Under the pieces are notes generated by a model. It saw only the letters and a program-made list of their open reading frames with translations. It was not told the origin of the DNA and did not search any database. The translations under genes were made by a program, and so were the position numbers. 64,000 nt of DNA from NCBI RefSeq assembly GCF_018417595.1, contig NZ_CP070982.1, positions 562,001 through 626,000 on the forward strand, in the 5' to 3' direction. Numbering within the stretch: the first letter of the stretch is position 1; the number at the start of each line of letters is the position of its first letter. Below are positions 9,401 through 18,300 of this stretch, piece by piece. This stretch comes from Pseudomonas entomophila. Lineage in GTDB: Bacteria > Pseudomonadota > Gammaproteobacteria > Pseudomonadales > Pseudomonadaceae.

Positions 9401-11170
9401 CGCGAACACCAGTTCTATCTGGCCAGTGGAACACCGATGGTTGCAGTGTGGCAGCACGAATACGATGTACTGAACGAGCGTGTGGCGACGATTAGGCCCG
9501 ATGGCCACAAGCTCAGCTGGTTGACCTACGGCAGTGGCCACTTGCTGGGCATGAAACTGGACCAGCATGAATTGATTGCCTATGAGCGAGACGACTTGCA
9601 CCGTGAAGTCGTTCGACATCAGGGTAATAAGCTGGTGCAGACCCAGGCTTGGGATGCTGCTGGCCGCCTTCAGGGGCAGTTGCTTGGACGTGATGATGGC
9701 GGGACGACACTGCTCAAGCGTGAATATCGTTACGACGCTGTTGGTCAGTTAACAGATGTCCATGATACCCGCCGTGGACATTTGGCATATCAATACGATC
9801 CGGTAGGAAGACTTTTGCAGGCGACCAGCCGACTGGGTGTGGAAACGTTCGCCTTCGACCCTGCTGGTAACTTGCTCGACGAAAAGACCCAGCAACTGAA
9901 TCGTCCGCTGGAAGGTGATCCTCGACGCAACAAGCTGATGGACAACCTGCTGCGTGAATACGCCGGTACTCACTATACATACGATGAGCGAGGTAACCTG
10001 ACCCAGCGACTGCGCAATGGTGAGCGCGCTCGATTGCAATGGGATTTGTTTGATCGCCTGACCCGCTACGATGATGAAAAGGTCAGTGTCGAATTTGCCT
10101 ATGACGCGTTGGGGCGGCGTTTGCACAAACACTCCGCAGCTCACTATCAAGATGACCCACGTGCCGGTAGCGGTTGGAACCAGATGCAAAGGGCGAAGCG
10201 TCAGCGCGACTTGGGTTGTGGGTTTACGCTGTACGGTTGGGACGGCGACACACTCGCATGGGAAAGCTCACCGCCGCAGGATGAAGGTGACACAGGCCGT
10301 ACAGTTCACTACCTGTATGAACCCGACGGTTTTGTCCCTGTGGCTCAGGCCGTCCGCAAGAGCCCTGTGCGCCTGCACAAGATCCCTGACTGGAGTCAAC
10401 GCGACTATGACTTCGATGCGGACCCCCTGTGGCAGTACGAAACAAAGCCAAATCCGATTGATGTACTTGCCTGGTACCACTGTGATCACCTTGGTACGCC
10501 GATGGAGCTTACCGATCACAATGGTGAAATGGCATGGGCTGGCCAATACAAGGCGTGGGGCGAGGTCAAGGAGGAGCGCTCGACGTGGGCCATCCAGCAG
10601 GGGCTGACAAATCCGATTCGTTTCCAGGGGCAGTATCACGATCAGGAAACGGGCCTGTATTACAACCTCAATCGATACTATGATCCCCGAGTAGGTCGAT
10701 TCATCAGTCAGGATCCTATTGGCTTTGCGGGCGGGTTGAACCTGTTTGCCTATGCGCCAAACCCCGTGGAATGGGTCGACCCTCTTGGATTAGCTAAAAG
10801 GAAAAGACCACCTTCCCAGTACGCGAAACGAGATGGTGATGGTGCGACACCCGCGCAAATGAAAGCGAGCAAGAAGGGTGGCGGCACGCGACAAGGTCAA
10901 GCAGCTTGCCGCAAGAAACTGATCCAGAAGGCTAAGGCCAACTCGGGTGGGGTCTACACTTGCTGGCGTTGTGGACACACCTCCACCAACCCGGACGATA
11001 TGCACCTTGGCCATAAGAACGTACCGACCTCCAAAGGGGGCAACCTGGCGCCGGTCAACACCGACCTGGAAGGGGCTTCATGTAACTTGAGTGCAGGCAA
11101 CAGTGGTTACGTTAAAGAAGGAATGTCATGTGTTGAACGAGGAAGCTGTGGAGCACCTTATGGGCGATAG
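6467..11170 (+). CDS. Rhs-family T6SS effector with HNH-like nuclease tip
   Basis: This 1567-residue Rhs protein starts at an ATG overlapping the vgrG stop. Residues 1-330 form an N-terminal delivery region with hydrophobic segments near 46-70 and 84-105. A DUF6531-type start of the Rhs shell follows at about 345 (SRISFALGSEFIIHTDFN), then many YD repeats building the cocoon. The conserved core end reads QDPIGFAGGLNLFAY, then the self-cleavage motif DPLGLA ending at residue 1443. The 124-residue variable tip has C1499/C1502, H1513, GH1516, a GGN, and C1539-N1540, the pattern of HNH nucleases with a zinc site, so it probably cuts DNA. Base composition falls sharply after ~7450, as in other horizontally shuffled Rhs cores. 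No EagR (DUF1795) chaperone gene is next to it. Confidence 0.92.
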   Translation: MTDAKKREAQVAVAPLNTIDAKDVGRGAAAFDAWLQSVSGGYVTLERIKTVAGALPVVGNIMALVDALGDVVTLVKSKNRQLLDWVSLGINLIGVLPAPPTMAAARMSLRPTLFLVRQELRNSAKMLLGDSLIQVLIGHLNATIAGTIDDFVAKAQPKIASILADAGALGTKMTNEIATGLEKVVKGQLDAKGDRDKAGKQMSAAADKLLNDPKAAFSNFFGAVHSAYKAAGKGLANSATSKLLPDQIKAKVLANTSQLRALGPEMARQFAKLADPATQMSIGWMLTVLGGAVKGFRKRNKNGQPGVSKPGTTTRVERAKTKGELGTSSSQHPPLNATSPLSCNCPAEPEDNTGSRISFALGSEFIIHTDFNLPGAFPIEWQRVYHSRLAEYDQGNLGARWVTSFTTRLDVVGKGVVFLDRDGRSHEFTLPKIGKAVFNAIEDLLLTRISEHELVISRGFERREHYLCVGGCYYLQKITLQNGAGCMLHYEHHHDGRPVLSDIISFQDDISQIHRHLGTLIDGQGHITGLWEMRDGQPLRQLCAYHYDDQGDLIAAQDEHGAAWHYQYQSHLVTRYTDRTGRGMNLEWDGSHAHAKAIREWADDGSFDTRLEWDEHIRLTYVTDAHGQETWYYYDILGYLYRVRHPDERSEWLFRDERKKLERHVHPDGSEDRFSYDEQGNMLVHVRADHSQVHYAYDDRRRPIRIRDAEGGVWERHYDLKGNLSETIDPLGNKTEFSHTPSGLVKAIKDANGNEKKLAYNDAGQLVEYTDCSGKTSQWAYNTLGQLVLFTDAAGYETAYEYKGGEVSRIIHPDKTDERFEHDAEGRLQAHVDALDRCTTWSYNAAGLLAERVDAAEHTLRYRWDKLGRLVGLENENESKAQFLYDPVGRLLQETGFDGLITRYHYDSNTGRLTCTEMGQRRIDLEFDAVGRLLSRSAHLGEQHQEESFSYDGNGSLIQAINGASKLQWFHDAAGNVTREHQFYLASGTPMVAVWQHEYDVLNERVATIRPDGHKLSWLTYGSGHLLGMKLDQHELIAYERDDLHREVVRHQGNKLVQTQAWDAAGRLQGQLLGRDDGGTTLLKREYRYDAVGQLTDVHDTRRGHLAYQYDPVGRLLQATSRLGVETFAFDPAGNLLDEKTQQLNRPLEGDPRRNKLMDNLLREYAGTHYTYDERGNLTQRLRNGERARLQWDLFDRLTRYDDEKVSVEFAYDALGRRLHKHSAAHYQDDPRAGSGWNQMQRAKRQRDLGCGFTLYGWDGDTLAWESSPPQDEGDTGRTVHYLYEPDGFVPVAQAVRKSPVRLHKIPDWSQRDYDFDADPLWQYETKPNPIDVLAWYHCDHLGTPMELTDHNGEMAWAGQYKAWGEVKEERSTWAIQQGLTNPIRFQGQYHDQETGLYYNLNRYYDPRVGRFISQDPIGFAGGLNLFAYAPNPVEWVDPLGLAKRKRPPSQYAKRDGDGATPAQMKASKKGGGTRQGQAACRKKLIQKAKANSGGVYTCWRCGHTSTNPDDMHLGHKNVPTSKGGNLAPVNTDLEGASCNLSAGNSGYVKEGMSCVERGSCGAPYGR

Positions 11171-11642
11171 CGAACAGACCGTACTAATCAAGGTGTTCGT
11201 GGCGGACGACGATGGTCCTGTCTACGAGGAGCTCCCTGCTCTCCAGAAAGGGCCGAGTACCTATGAGCTGTTGTCCTCCCCAGGCCTGGCACTGAACCTG
11301 GCCAAGGGAGACCTGGTCTCGATCATCGATCCTAATACGCCTGCCCAGGTGTTGAAGCGAGGTGGTAATTTTTGCATCCAGATCTATGCAGACCACATTC
11401 CCGATAAAGACATCACTTCCCTCGAGCGTGATGTAAATGCTTTGTTGGGGGGGACACTTGATGGTGTTCACGAAGGGAACTTGGCGTTGAGTGTGCCCGC
11501 GCGAAACGGTATGGACAGACTTGAGGAAGTCTTCGACGGATTCACCGAAAGGACGGGTATTCAGTGGTATTACGCTAATATCTACAAGAATTTCGAGGAC
11601 GAAGATGACGAGACGTTGTTGAACTGGTGGTTGGATAGTTAA
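11130..11642 (+). CDS. Probable cognate immunity protein of the Rhs tip (DUF4265-like)
   Basis: This gene overlaps the rhs 3' end and is the first gene behind it, the standard place for the immunity gene. I chose the GTG at 11130 because GAAGGA lies eight bases ahead; ATG 11160 is the alternative. The 170-residue soluble, acidic protein has an N-terminal block (EELPALQKGPSTYELLSSPGLALNLAKG) like DUF4265 proteins, and a C-terminal half resembling a small alpha/beta domain. Its pI-acidic character suits binding a basic nuclease tip. The DUF assignment is by recall of the pattern and is moderately sure; the immunity role is inferred from position. Confidence 0.65.
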   Translation: MLNEEAVEHLMGDSEQTVLIKVFVADDDGPVYEELPALQKGPSTYELLSSPGLALNLAKGDLVSIIDPNTPAQVLKRGGNFCIQIYADHIPDKDITSLERDVNALLGGTLDGVHEGNLALSVPARNGMDRLEEVFDGFTERTGIQWYYANIYKNFEDEDDETLLNWWLDS

Positions 11643-11760
11643 TTTATACTTTTTGGGTGAGCTCACCATTATTGGTCTCACGCTGTGGGCGTGCTGCAGG
11701 GCGGTTTGACAGTGATCGCCCTTGCGGTGTTACTCGCAGGTATAGGAAGCCCGCAGCGCC

Positions 11761-12105
11761 ATGATATACAACTACCACGAAGCCCCGCCCAGCCGCGAGC
11801 AGGCTGAAGTATGCAAACGCTACGAGGTATCGCCGAAGGCACCGGAAGATCGTGTGGCGATTGCTTTGGACAGGCTCAAGGAAAGCCCTATCTATGGTGT
11901 GCGTATCGAGTGTCCGGAAGGTGGCAGGGTAAGTTGGTTCTTTTATTGCGGTGAGTACTCTGAGGAGGATGACTTTTACCAGGTCATCCACACGCGGCAC
12001 TTACACGAAGAACTGCCCGAGGTGGTGAACTATCTGTACCTGCCTGAGGGAAGCAAGTTCATCATCGACCGGGAAGGCTACGAAGATGTCTGGTTCGAGG
12101 AGTGA
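11761..12105 (+). CDS. Imm33-like (DUF2185-type) immunity protein
   Basis: This 114-residue acidic protein begins at an ATG with AGGAAG upstream. The pattern VAIALDRLKESPIYGVRIECP, then WFFYCGEYSEEDDFYQVIHTRHL and a final GYEDVWFEE, matches the Imm33 family of polymorphic-toxin immunity proteins. It is not the nearest immunity gene to the Rhs tip, so it most likely guards against a tip that was formerly here or that neighbours deliver. About 120 bases without a recognisable gene separate it from the DUF4265-like gene. Confidence 0.65.
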   Translation: MIYNYHEAPPSREQAEVCKRYEVSPKAPEDRVAIALDRLKESPIYGVRIECPEGGRVSWFFYCGEYSEEDDFYQVIHTRHLHEELPEVVNYLYLPEGSKFIIDREGYEDVWFEE

Positions 12106-12365
12106 GCCCGCAGATAGCTAATGTGCTACCTGTCGTGGGCAGTGAATAGCGGCCCACGATCGATTTCTACCTTGTATGCACGACTTCAACGCTGGGTGGT
12201 CAAGCACTGGTTGCAGGAGCGGCCAGTTACGTTCATGAGGACAGGATGTCGTGGCACAACGTCTAGCAAGGTGTCATTCACGTCTTTTTTGAGTTTCGTA
12301 TCTCTTCGTCTGAGCACTCGGCAGGATAGTCGTGTCATCGGGAATGCCATCACCGCTTGAACGTC
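12106..12365. other. Gene-free spacer between immunity gene and displaced rhs fragment
   Basis: This stretch has lower GC than the core genome and no recognisable gene. A 79-codon open frame at 12121-12360 has no family features and no convincing ribosome-binding site. The stretch ends where homology to the vgrG-rhs junction begins, so it marks a recombination boundary. Confidence 0.5.
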
Positions 12366-12586
12366 GAGGTGCTGGCATGACCGACGCCAAGAAACGCGAA
12401 CCTCAGGTTGCCGTCGCCCCGCTCAACACCATCGACGCCAAGGACGTCGGCCATGGCGCCGCCGCTTTCGACGCCTGGCTGCAATCGCTCAGCGCTGGCT
12501 ACGTCACCCTCGAACGGATCGAGACCGTGGCTGGCGCGCTGCCGGTGGTGGGCAACATCATGGCTTTGGCCGATTGTCCATGTTAG
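12366..12586 (+). pseudogene. Displaced 5' fragment of the rhs effector gene
   Basis: Bases 12366-12574 repeat 6456-6664 almost exactly, including ten bases of the vgrG end before the ATG. The frame from 12377 encodes the first ~65 residues of the Rhs protein with a few substitutions, then diverges at ALADCPC and stops. The delivery domain, shell and tip are missing. This is a remnant of a second rhs copy whose remainder was lost or swapped. The immunity-like gene right behind it (12599) is probably the partner of the lost tip. Confidence 0.85.
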
Positions 12587-12598
12587 TGAGGAATTTAC

Positions 12599-13027
12599 AT
12601 GTCGGCAGTAGACACGTTGAAGGGCTTTCTTGAGGCCATGCTGGCTTGGGAGGTTTCACTGAACTCCAAAAAGCGAAGCTCGGATTATAAGGAACACTCA
12701 GATTTTCGTGATCAGATCAACAAGGGGGTGAGAGAAGAACTGGCCGCGATCTTCGATACATTTCTTACTGAACGAGCGGTTGCTGATTTTGGTAAAGCAA
12801 AGATGGATACGCTTGGGACCGGTCGGCCGCCCGAGTATGAGCAAGAAATTCTTGCGGATACATTGACCCCTGAGGGCAAGGGGGTGAGTGTTGAAACGCT
12901 TCGTGATAAAGGGTTGAAAAAACGGTTCAAATATGTGTTTGTTGAATCTCCAGAAGGGCTCAGGTTGAGTGAGGTATATATACTCCGCGGTGAACAAGAG
13001 GGGTGGGCGCGTAGATCTTCAGTCTAG
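12599..13027 (+). CDS. NTF2-fold-like immunity protein, C-terminus possibly frameshifted
   Basis: This 142-residue AT-richer gene follows the rhs fragment. FLEAMLAWE near the start and the KKRFKYVFVESPEGLRLSEVYIL strand region resemble NTF2-fold immunity proteins (Imm-NTF2). Members usually end in a W-R-(I/V)-D segment; here the frame reads GWARRSSV and stops. Dropping one G from the GGGTGGG run at about 12999-13005 would instead give GWRVD and run on for about ten residues. A one-base insertion is therefore possible. The family call is moderate, and the protective role is inferred from the neighbourhood. Confidence 0.5.
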   Translation: MSAVDTLKGFLEAMLAWEVSLNSKKRSSDYKEHSDFRDQINKGVREELAAIFDTFLTERAVADFGKAKMDTLGTGRPPEYEQEILADTLTPEGKGVSVETLRDKGLKKRFKYVFVESPEGLRLSEVYILRGEQEGWARRSSV

Positions 13028-13189
13028 GTGTACAGTCCGGGAATGAGAGGGTGCGGATTGATAGTGAATCGATCTGGGCTTTTCGTCCAGGCCTCACAGA
13101 TTACCTTGAAGGGAGTGCACCATCGCAAGGCCTTGAGGTGTCTGGCGAAGCTGTAGGCCATCACAAAGGCCAGAAGGGGGAAAGAGCGG

Positions 13190-13642
13190 TTGGATCAGGC
13201 AATCTTCGAGCAATGGAAAATGCAACTTGAGTCACTCGACCGTTACGAAAACCAGGCGGACTGCCAAATGTTTCTCGCAATGGTGGAGGCGGTAACGCAC
13301 TGCCTCAGCGATGACGTCATCGATGTGCTGCTGGGGACCTTTGGCAATGCGCACGACCATGGTGTGCAGGAATCAGTGATGCGGGTGCTCGACCAAGCAC
13401 CGCCCCAGCAATATGCAGCGCGGCTGGCCGCCGGTTTCGAAGCGCTGATGGAGGCTTCCAGCGAGCGCGAATGGCCGCTGATTCTGTTAGGGCGGCTTTT
13501 CAACAGCCATGATGACAGCGGCGCGGCTGCACTGCTGGAACAGGTGGCAAAAGGTGATGTACTGCATGCCTTCCTGCGCAGCGATAGCTTTATCGAGGAA
13601 TATCCACAAGCCGAAGTGCTTCTGCCCAGATATGGCTTGTGA
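13190..13642 (+). CDS. Imm30-like immunity protein
   Basis: This 150-residue acidic, mostly helical protein starts at TTG 13190 with a GGGGGAAAG stretch upstream. The layout, a short helical repeat with a conserved LLGTFGNAHDHGVQESVMRVLD block followed by a W(P)LILLGRLFNS block, resembles the Imm30 family (Ll.vFdD..VM..l and RiLN motifs). It lies within the run of immunity-like genes behind rhs. The 160 bases before it hold an open but unrecognised frame (from about 13014) that may be the remains of another tip or immunity gene. Confidence 0.45.
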   Translation: MDQAIFEQWKMQLESLDRYENQADCQMFLAMVEAVTHCLSDDVIDVLLGTFGNAHDHGVQESVMRVLDQAPPQQYAARLAAGFEALMEASSEREWPLILLGRLFNSHDDSGAAALLEQVAKGDVLHAFLRSDSFIEEYPQAEVLLPRYGL

Positions 13643-13714
13643 GGGGCATTGTTTGATGAGTGACAGGTTTACAAGGATGCAGACGCTGAGGCTGCACAAC
13701 GAAGGAGCGTTGAA

Positions 13715-14368
13715 TTGACGGATACTCAGATGCCCCGCCTGGAAAAACTGTTGTCGATCTCAGGCGAGCCCCTGGCCCTGCCCGACACGCTCGATGCACG
13801 AAGCCGGGACTTGGCAGGCACGAGGGCCGATGAGTTGGAAAGCCTGCTGTTGCGGCGCAATGGTTTCTATGCGTTTGAAAGCGCGTTGCATGTGTTTGCC
13901 ACAGGAGCGACCGCGCCGGGTAGCGAGTCCAGCCTGCAACAGTGGAATGCCCCGGAGCTGTGGCGCTTTGAATTCCCTGAGTTGGAGGAAGCGCCAGTGC
14001 TGTTTTTCGCCGAAGACGTGTTCGGCGTGCAGTTCTGCCTGCGCCAGGGCCAGGTGCACACGTTCGAGCCGGAGACCGGCAAGTTCGAATACCTGGCCGA
14101 TGACCTGGAGGGCTGGGCCGCGGAAATCCTGGCCGATTACAAGTTCCTGACCGGATGGCCCCTGGCGAATGCCTGGCAAGCGCTGCACGGTCCCTTGGCC
14201 CAGGGCCAGCGCTTGCTGCCCATCACGGGGTTTGCCTTCGGCGGTGCATTCGCGGTGGAGAACCTGCGCACGGGCGATGCCATCGAGGGTATGCGCTACC
14301 GGGGCTGCATCGCACAGCAGATGAAGGGGATGGCCGCTGGCACCGTGGTGAAATTCACGGTCTCCTGA
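13715..14368 (+). CDS. SMI1/KNR4 (SUKH) family immunity-like protein
   Basis: This 217-residue protein starts at TTG 13715, seven bases after GAAGGAG. The SUKH pattern is clear: LLRRNGFYAFESALHVF, then WRFEFPELEEAPVLFFAEDVFG with the conserved acidic/aromatic residues, TFEPETG, and WPLANAWQALHGPL. SUKH proteins are immunity proteins against many nuclease and deaminase toxins. GC rises back to core values here. It stands directly before the PAAR gene, an arrangement common at T6SS loci, but no toxin gene is attached to it in the window. Confidence 0.75.
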   Translation: MTDTQMPRLEKLLSISGEPLALPDTLDARSRDLAGTRADELESLLLRRNGFYAFESALHVFATGATAPGSESSLQQWNAPELWRFEFPELEEAPVLFFAEDVFGVQFCLRQGQVHTFEPETGKFEYLADDLEGWAAEILADYKFLTGWPLANAWQALHGPLAQGQRLLPITGFAFGGAFAVENLRTGDAIEGMRYRGCIAQQMKGMAAGTVVKFTVS

Positions 14369-14480
14369 TGGCCCCTCGGGATGCCAAACGGATTGATGGC
14401 CTATGGCCTTCGATCCACTGCGCTATGTTAGGCTTTCACCATCGGCAGCGACGCCTCCCCTCTGACACGGAGTTCACCCC

Positions 14481-14744
14481 ATGAAAGACATCATCCGCCT
14501 TGGCGATTCCACCACCCACGGTGGCAAGGTGCTCGGCTCCTTCGGCAATACCAACGTCAACGGCAAGCCCATCGCCGGCGTCGGGCACATGGTCAGCTGC
14601 CCGCTGTGCAAGGGCGTGTTCCCGATTGTCGAGGGCAGCGCCACCTATAACGTCGACGGCACGCCGGTGGCCCTCGACGGGCACAAGACCGCTTGCGGCG
14701 CGGCGTTGATTGCCAGTGGGCCGAAGAGTGGTGTGGCCAGCTGA
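14481..14744 (+). CDS. PAAR-domain spike tip protein
   Basis: This 87-residue protein is a bare PAAR domain with no fused effector. Visible features are the start MKDIIRLGDSTTHGG, the zinc-ligand histidine in THGG, GVGHMVSCPLC and the late GHKTACGA motif. PAAR proteins form the sharp cone on the VgrG trimer and carry effectors. It is probably the tip of the VgrG-Rhs spike encoded 8 kb upstream. The spacing from SUKH is 112 bases, so it may have its own promoter. Confidence 0.9.
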   Translation: MKDIIRLGDSTTHGGKVLGSFGNTNVNGKPIAGVGHMVSCPLCKGVFPIVEGSATYNVDGTPVALDGHKTACGAALIASGPKSGVAS

Positions 14745-14863
14745 GGTTGGCCCGTGCCCTGTGGCTGCGGGTTTACCCCAGAGTGCGCCGCAGGACTCAC
14801 CCTCACATTCGCGTGCAAGCGGCTCCCATGGGGAGCCTCCAGCACCGCTTGACGCTCGTGCGG

Positions 14864-15076
14864 CTAGTCGACCCATCCTGAAAGAGCAGCAGCTGCATAC
14901 GACCAACGGTTGGAGGCATACGCTGCAACAAGGGTGGGTAGCGTGATTGTCAGTTGCATTTCCATGAACTTTGATAGCTGCACTTTGAGCAAGTGCAACG
15001 TGCACCTTGTCAAGGTGAAGCCGATTAGCATCACGCTCAAGATGATGACGACTCTCATTGCCTCGGTGGCATCCAT
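14864..15076 (-). CDS. Possible small membrane protein, unrecognised
   Basis: A 70-codon frame reads on the minus strand. It has a hydrophobic stretch (VVIILSVMLIGFTL, residues ~9-22) and a second moderately hydrophobic region. GC is lower than in the flanking core genes. The ribosome-binding site is weak. It lies 20 bases downstream of another small minus-strand frame, so the two could be cotranscribed. No family is recognised, and this may be a chance frame. Otherwise the 14745-15096 gap shows nothing clear. Confidence 0.25.
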   Translation of the reverse strand: MDATEAMRVVIILSVMLIGFTLTRCTLHLLKVQLSKFMEMQLTITLPTLVAAYASNRWSYAAAALSGWVD

Positions 15077-15096
15077 GCTTCGTGCTCATTGATGGA

Positions 15097-15246
15097 TCAA
15101 GTGATGGGTACGCCGCTTTCACGGCGCCACGATTCCAAGCGCAATCGGTTGCCGTTCGTTCCTGTGATTTTGTAACCCCGCCATCTGGCAAACCGCTGTA
15201 TGGTGCTGGCCAGCACTGAACGTTCTTGTCCCTTGACCCAGGTCAT
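15097..15246 (-). CDS. Small basic protein of 49 residues, unrecognised
   Basis: The frame starts MTWVKGQERSVLASTIQRFA and is rich in Arg/Lys, with an amphipathic helix and a YKITGTNGNRLRLESW beta-like segment. GGGAAG lies a few bases before the ATG. It is the true-looking end of a much longer antisense frame that runs through fdnG and is not itself coding. The composition (basic, a short DNA-binding-like motif) would suit a small nucleic-acid-binding protein, but no function can be assigned. Confidence 0.35.
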   Translation of the reverse strand: MTWVKGQERSVLASTIQRFARWRGYKITGTNGNRLRLESWRRESGVPIT

Positions 15247-15363
15247 CCCACTTCCCGATTTCTTGACTAGTCTTAACCGTTGGCGGCGTCTGCCTGCCGC
15301 CACCGTGAAGTCCCTGAGGCGCCGGCCATGTCCCGCGCGCCCGAACCTGATCAGGAGTGCACG

Positions 15364-18300
15364 ATGGACCTCAACCGTCGGCAATTCTTCAAGGTCGCCG
15401 CCGTCGGCCTTGGAGGCTCGAGCCTCGCGGCGTTGGGCATGGCCCCGACACCCGCGTTCGCCGAGCAGGTGCGCCACTTCAAGCTGGCGCATACAAAAGA
15501 AACCCGTAACACCTGCCCCTACTGTTCGGTCGGCTGCGGCCTGATCATGTACAGCCAGGGGGACGCGGGTAAAAACGTCAAACAGAACATCATCCACATC
15601 GAGGGCGACGCGGACCATCCGGTCAACCGCGGCACCCTGTGCCCGAAAGGCGCCGGCCTGCTGGACTTTATCCACAGCCCCAGCCGCCTCAAGTACCCCG
15701 AGGTGCGCAAGCCGGGCAGCAACGAGTGGACCCGCATCGAATGGGACGAAGCCCTCGACCGCGTCGCCGACCTGATGAAACAGGACCGCGACGCCAATTT
15801 CATCGAGAAGAACGCCCAGGGCCAGACGGTCAACCGCTGGCTCACCACCGGCTTCCTCGCCGCGTCCGCCGCTTCCAGCGAAGCGGGCTACATGACGCAC
15901 AAGGTGATCCGCTCGCTGGGCATGCTGGGGTTCGATAACCAGGCGCGTGTCTGACACGGCCCGACGGTGGCAAGTCTTGCCCCGACGTATGGCCGTGGCG
16001 CGATGACCAATCACTGGTCTGACATCGCCAACGCAAACCTGGTCCTGGTGATGGGCGGCAACGCCGCTGAAGCGCACCCGTGCGGCTTCAAGTGGGTGAC
16101 CGAAGCCAAGGCGCACAACAAGGCGCGGCTGATCGTGGTCGACCCGCGGTTCACCCGTACCGCTTCCGTGGCTGATTATTACGCGCCGATTCGCACCGGC
16201 AGCGACATCGCCTTCATGGGCGGGCTGATCAACTACCTGCTGAGCAACGACAAGATCCAGCACGAGTACGTGCGCAACTACACCGACGTGTCGTTCATCG
16301 TCAAAGCGAACTATGGCTTCGAGGATGGGCTGTTCAGCGGCTACGACGCGGCCAAGCGCACCTACGCCGACAAGTCCGGCTGGGGCTACGAGCTGGGCGA
16401 GGACGGCTATGCGAAGGTCGACCCGACGCTGCAGCACCCGCGTTGCGTCTACCAGCTGATGAAGCAGCACTACAGCCGCTACACGCCTGAGCTGGCGAGC
16501 ATGACCTGCGGCATGCCCCAGGACCAGATGATGAAGATCTGGGAAGAGATCGCCACCTGCTCGGTGCCGGGCAAGACCATGACGATCCTCTACGCCCTGG
16601 GCTGGACCCAGCACTCCATCGGTGCGCAGATCATCCGCAGCGCAGCGATGGTGCAGTTGCTGCTGGGCAACGTCGGCATGCCGGGTGGCGGGGTCAACGC
16701 CTTGCGCGGGCACTCCAACATCCAGGGCCTGACCGACCTGGGGCTGCTGTCGAACTCGCTGCCGGGCTACCTCACCCTGGCCGGCGACGCCGAGCAGGAC
16801 TACGCCGCCTATATCGACAAGCGCGCCTCCAAGCCACTGCGGCCGGGGCAGCTGTCGTACTGGCAGAACTACGGCAAGTTCCATGTCAGCCTGATGAAGG
16901 CCTGGTATGGCGCCAACGCCACGGCACAGAACAACTGGGGTTACGATTGGCTGCCCAAGCTCGACGTGCCGGCCTACGACGTGCTGCGCATGTTCGAGAT
17001 GATGGGCCAGGGCAAGGTCAACGGCTACATGTGCCAAGGCTTCAACCCGATCGCCGCGCTGCCGGACAAGAACCGCGTCACCGCGGCCCTGGCCAAGCTC
17101 AAGTGGCTGGTGATCATGGACCCGCTGGCCACCGAGACTTCCGAGTTCTGGCGCAACGCTGGCGCGTTCAATGACGTCGACACGGCCAACATCCAGACCG
17201 AGGTGATCCGCCTGCCCACCACCTGCTTCGCTGAGGAAGACGGCTCGCTGGTCAACAGCAGCCGCTGGCTGCAGTGGCACTGGAAGGGCGCCGACGGCCC
17301 GGGCGAGACCCGCACCGACGTGCATATCATGAGCGAGCTGTTCCTGCGCCTGCGCAAGCGCTACCAGGCCGAAGGCGGCGCCTACCCCGACCCGATGCTC
17401 AACCTCAGCTGGCCGTACAAGGTCCCGGAAGAGCCTTCGCCGGAGGAGCTGGCCAAGGAGATGAACGGCTGGGCGGTCAGCGACCTCACCGATGCCACCG
17501 GTGCCACCCTCAAGGCCGGCCAGCAACTGGCCGGCTTCGCCCAGATGAAGGACGACGGCAGCACCGCGTCCGGCTGCTGGATCTTCGCCGGCAGCTGGAC
17601 CGAGCAGGGCAACCAGATGGCCCGGCGCGACAACAGCGACCCGTACGGCATGCACCAGATTCAGAACTGGGCCTGGGCCTGGCCGGCCAACCGGCGGATT
17701 CTCTACAACCGTGCCTCCAGCGATCCGCAAGGCAAGCCGTGGGACCCGGAGAAGAAGCGCCTGGTGTGGTGGAACGGCAAGGCCTGGACCGGCACCGACG
17801 TGCCGGACTTCAAGGCCGATTCGCCGCCCGAAGCGGGGATGAACCCGTTCATCATGAACCCCGAGGGCGTGGCGCGGTTCTTCGCCGTCGACAAGATGGC
17901 CGAAGGGCCGTTCCCCGAGCACTACGAGCCGTTCGAGACACCCATCGGCATCAACCCGCTGCATCCGCAGAACAAGAAGGCCATCAGCAACCCGGCCGGG
18001 CGGATCTTCGATTCGGTGTGGGACACCCTGGGCACGCATGACGAGTTCCCCCATGCGGCGACCACCTACCGGCTGACCGAGCACTTCCACTTCTGGAGCA
18101 AGCATTGCCGGCTCAACGCCATCGCCCAGCCCGAGCAGTTCGTCGAGATCGGCGAGGTGCTGGCCAACGAGAAAGGCATCAAGGCCGGCGACCGGGTGCG
18201 GGTGTCCAGCAAGCGCGGGCATATCGACGCGGTGGCGGTGGTGACCAAGCGGATCCGCCCGCTGCAGGTCAACAACCAGACCGTGCACCAGATTGGCATC

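Noticed and set aside
12121..12360. 79-codon open frame before the rhs fragment
   Set aside because: It has no ribosome-binding site and no recognisable domain; it is probably spacer.
15952..15954. Stop codon splitting the formate dehydrogenase gene as a pseudogene
   Set aside because: The TGA is at the catalytic selenocysteine, is followed by a SECIS, and the full Sec machinery is encoded nearby.
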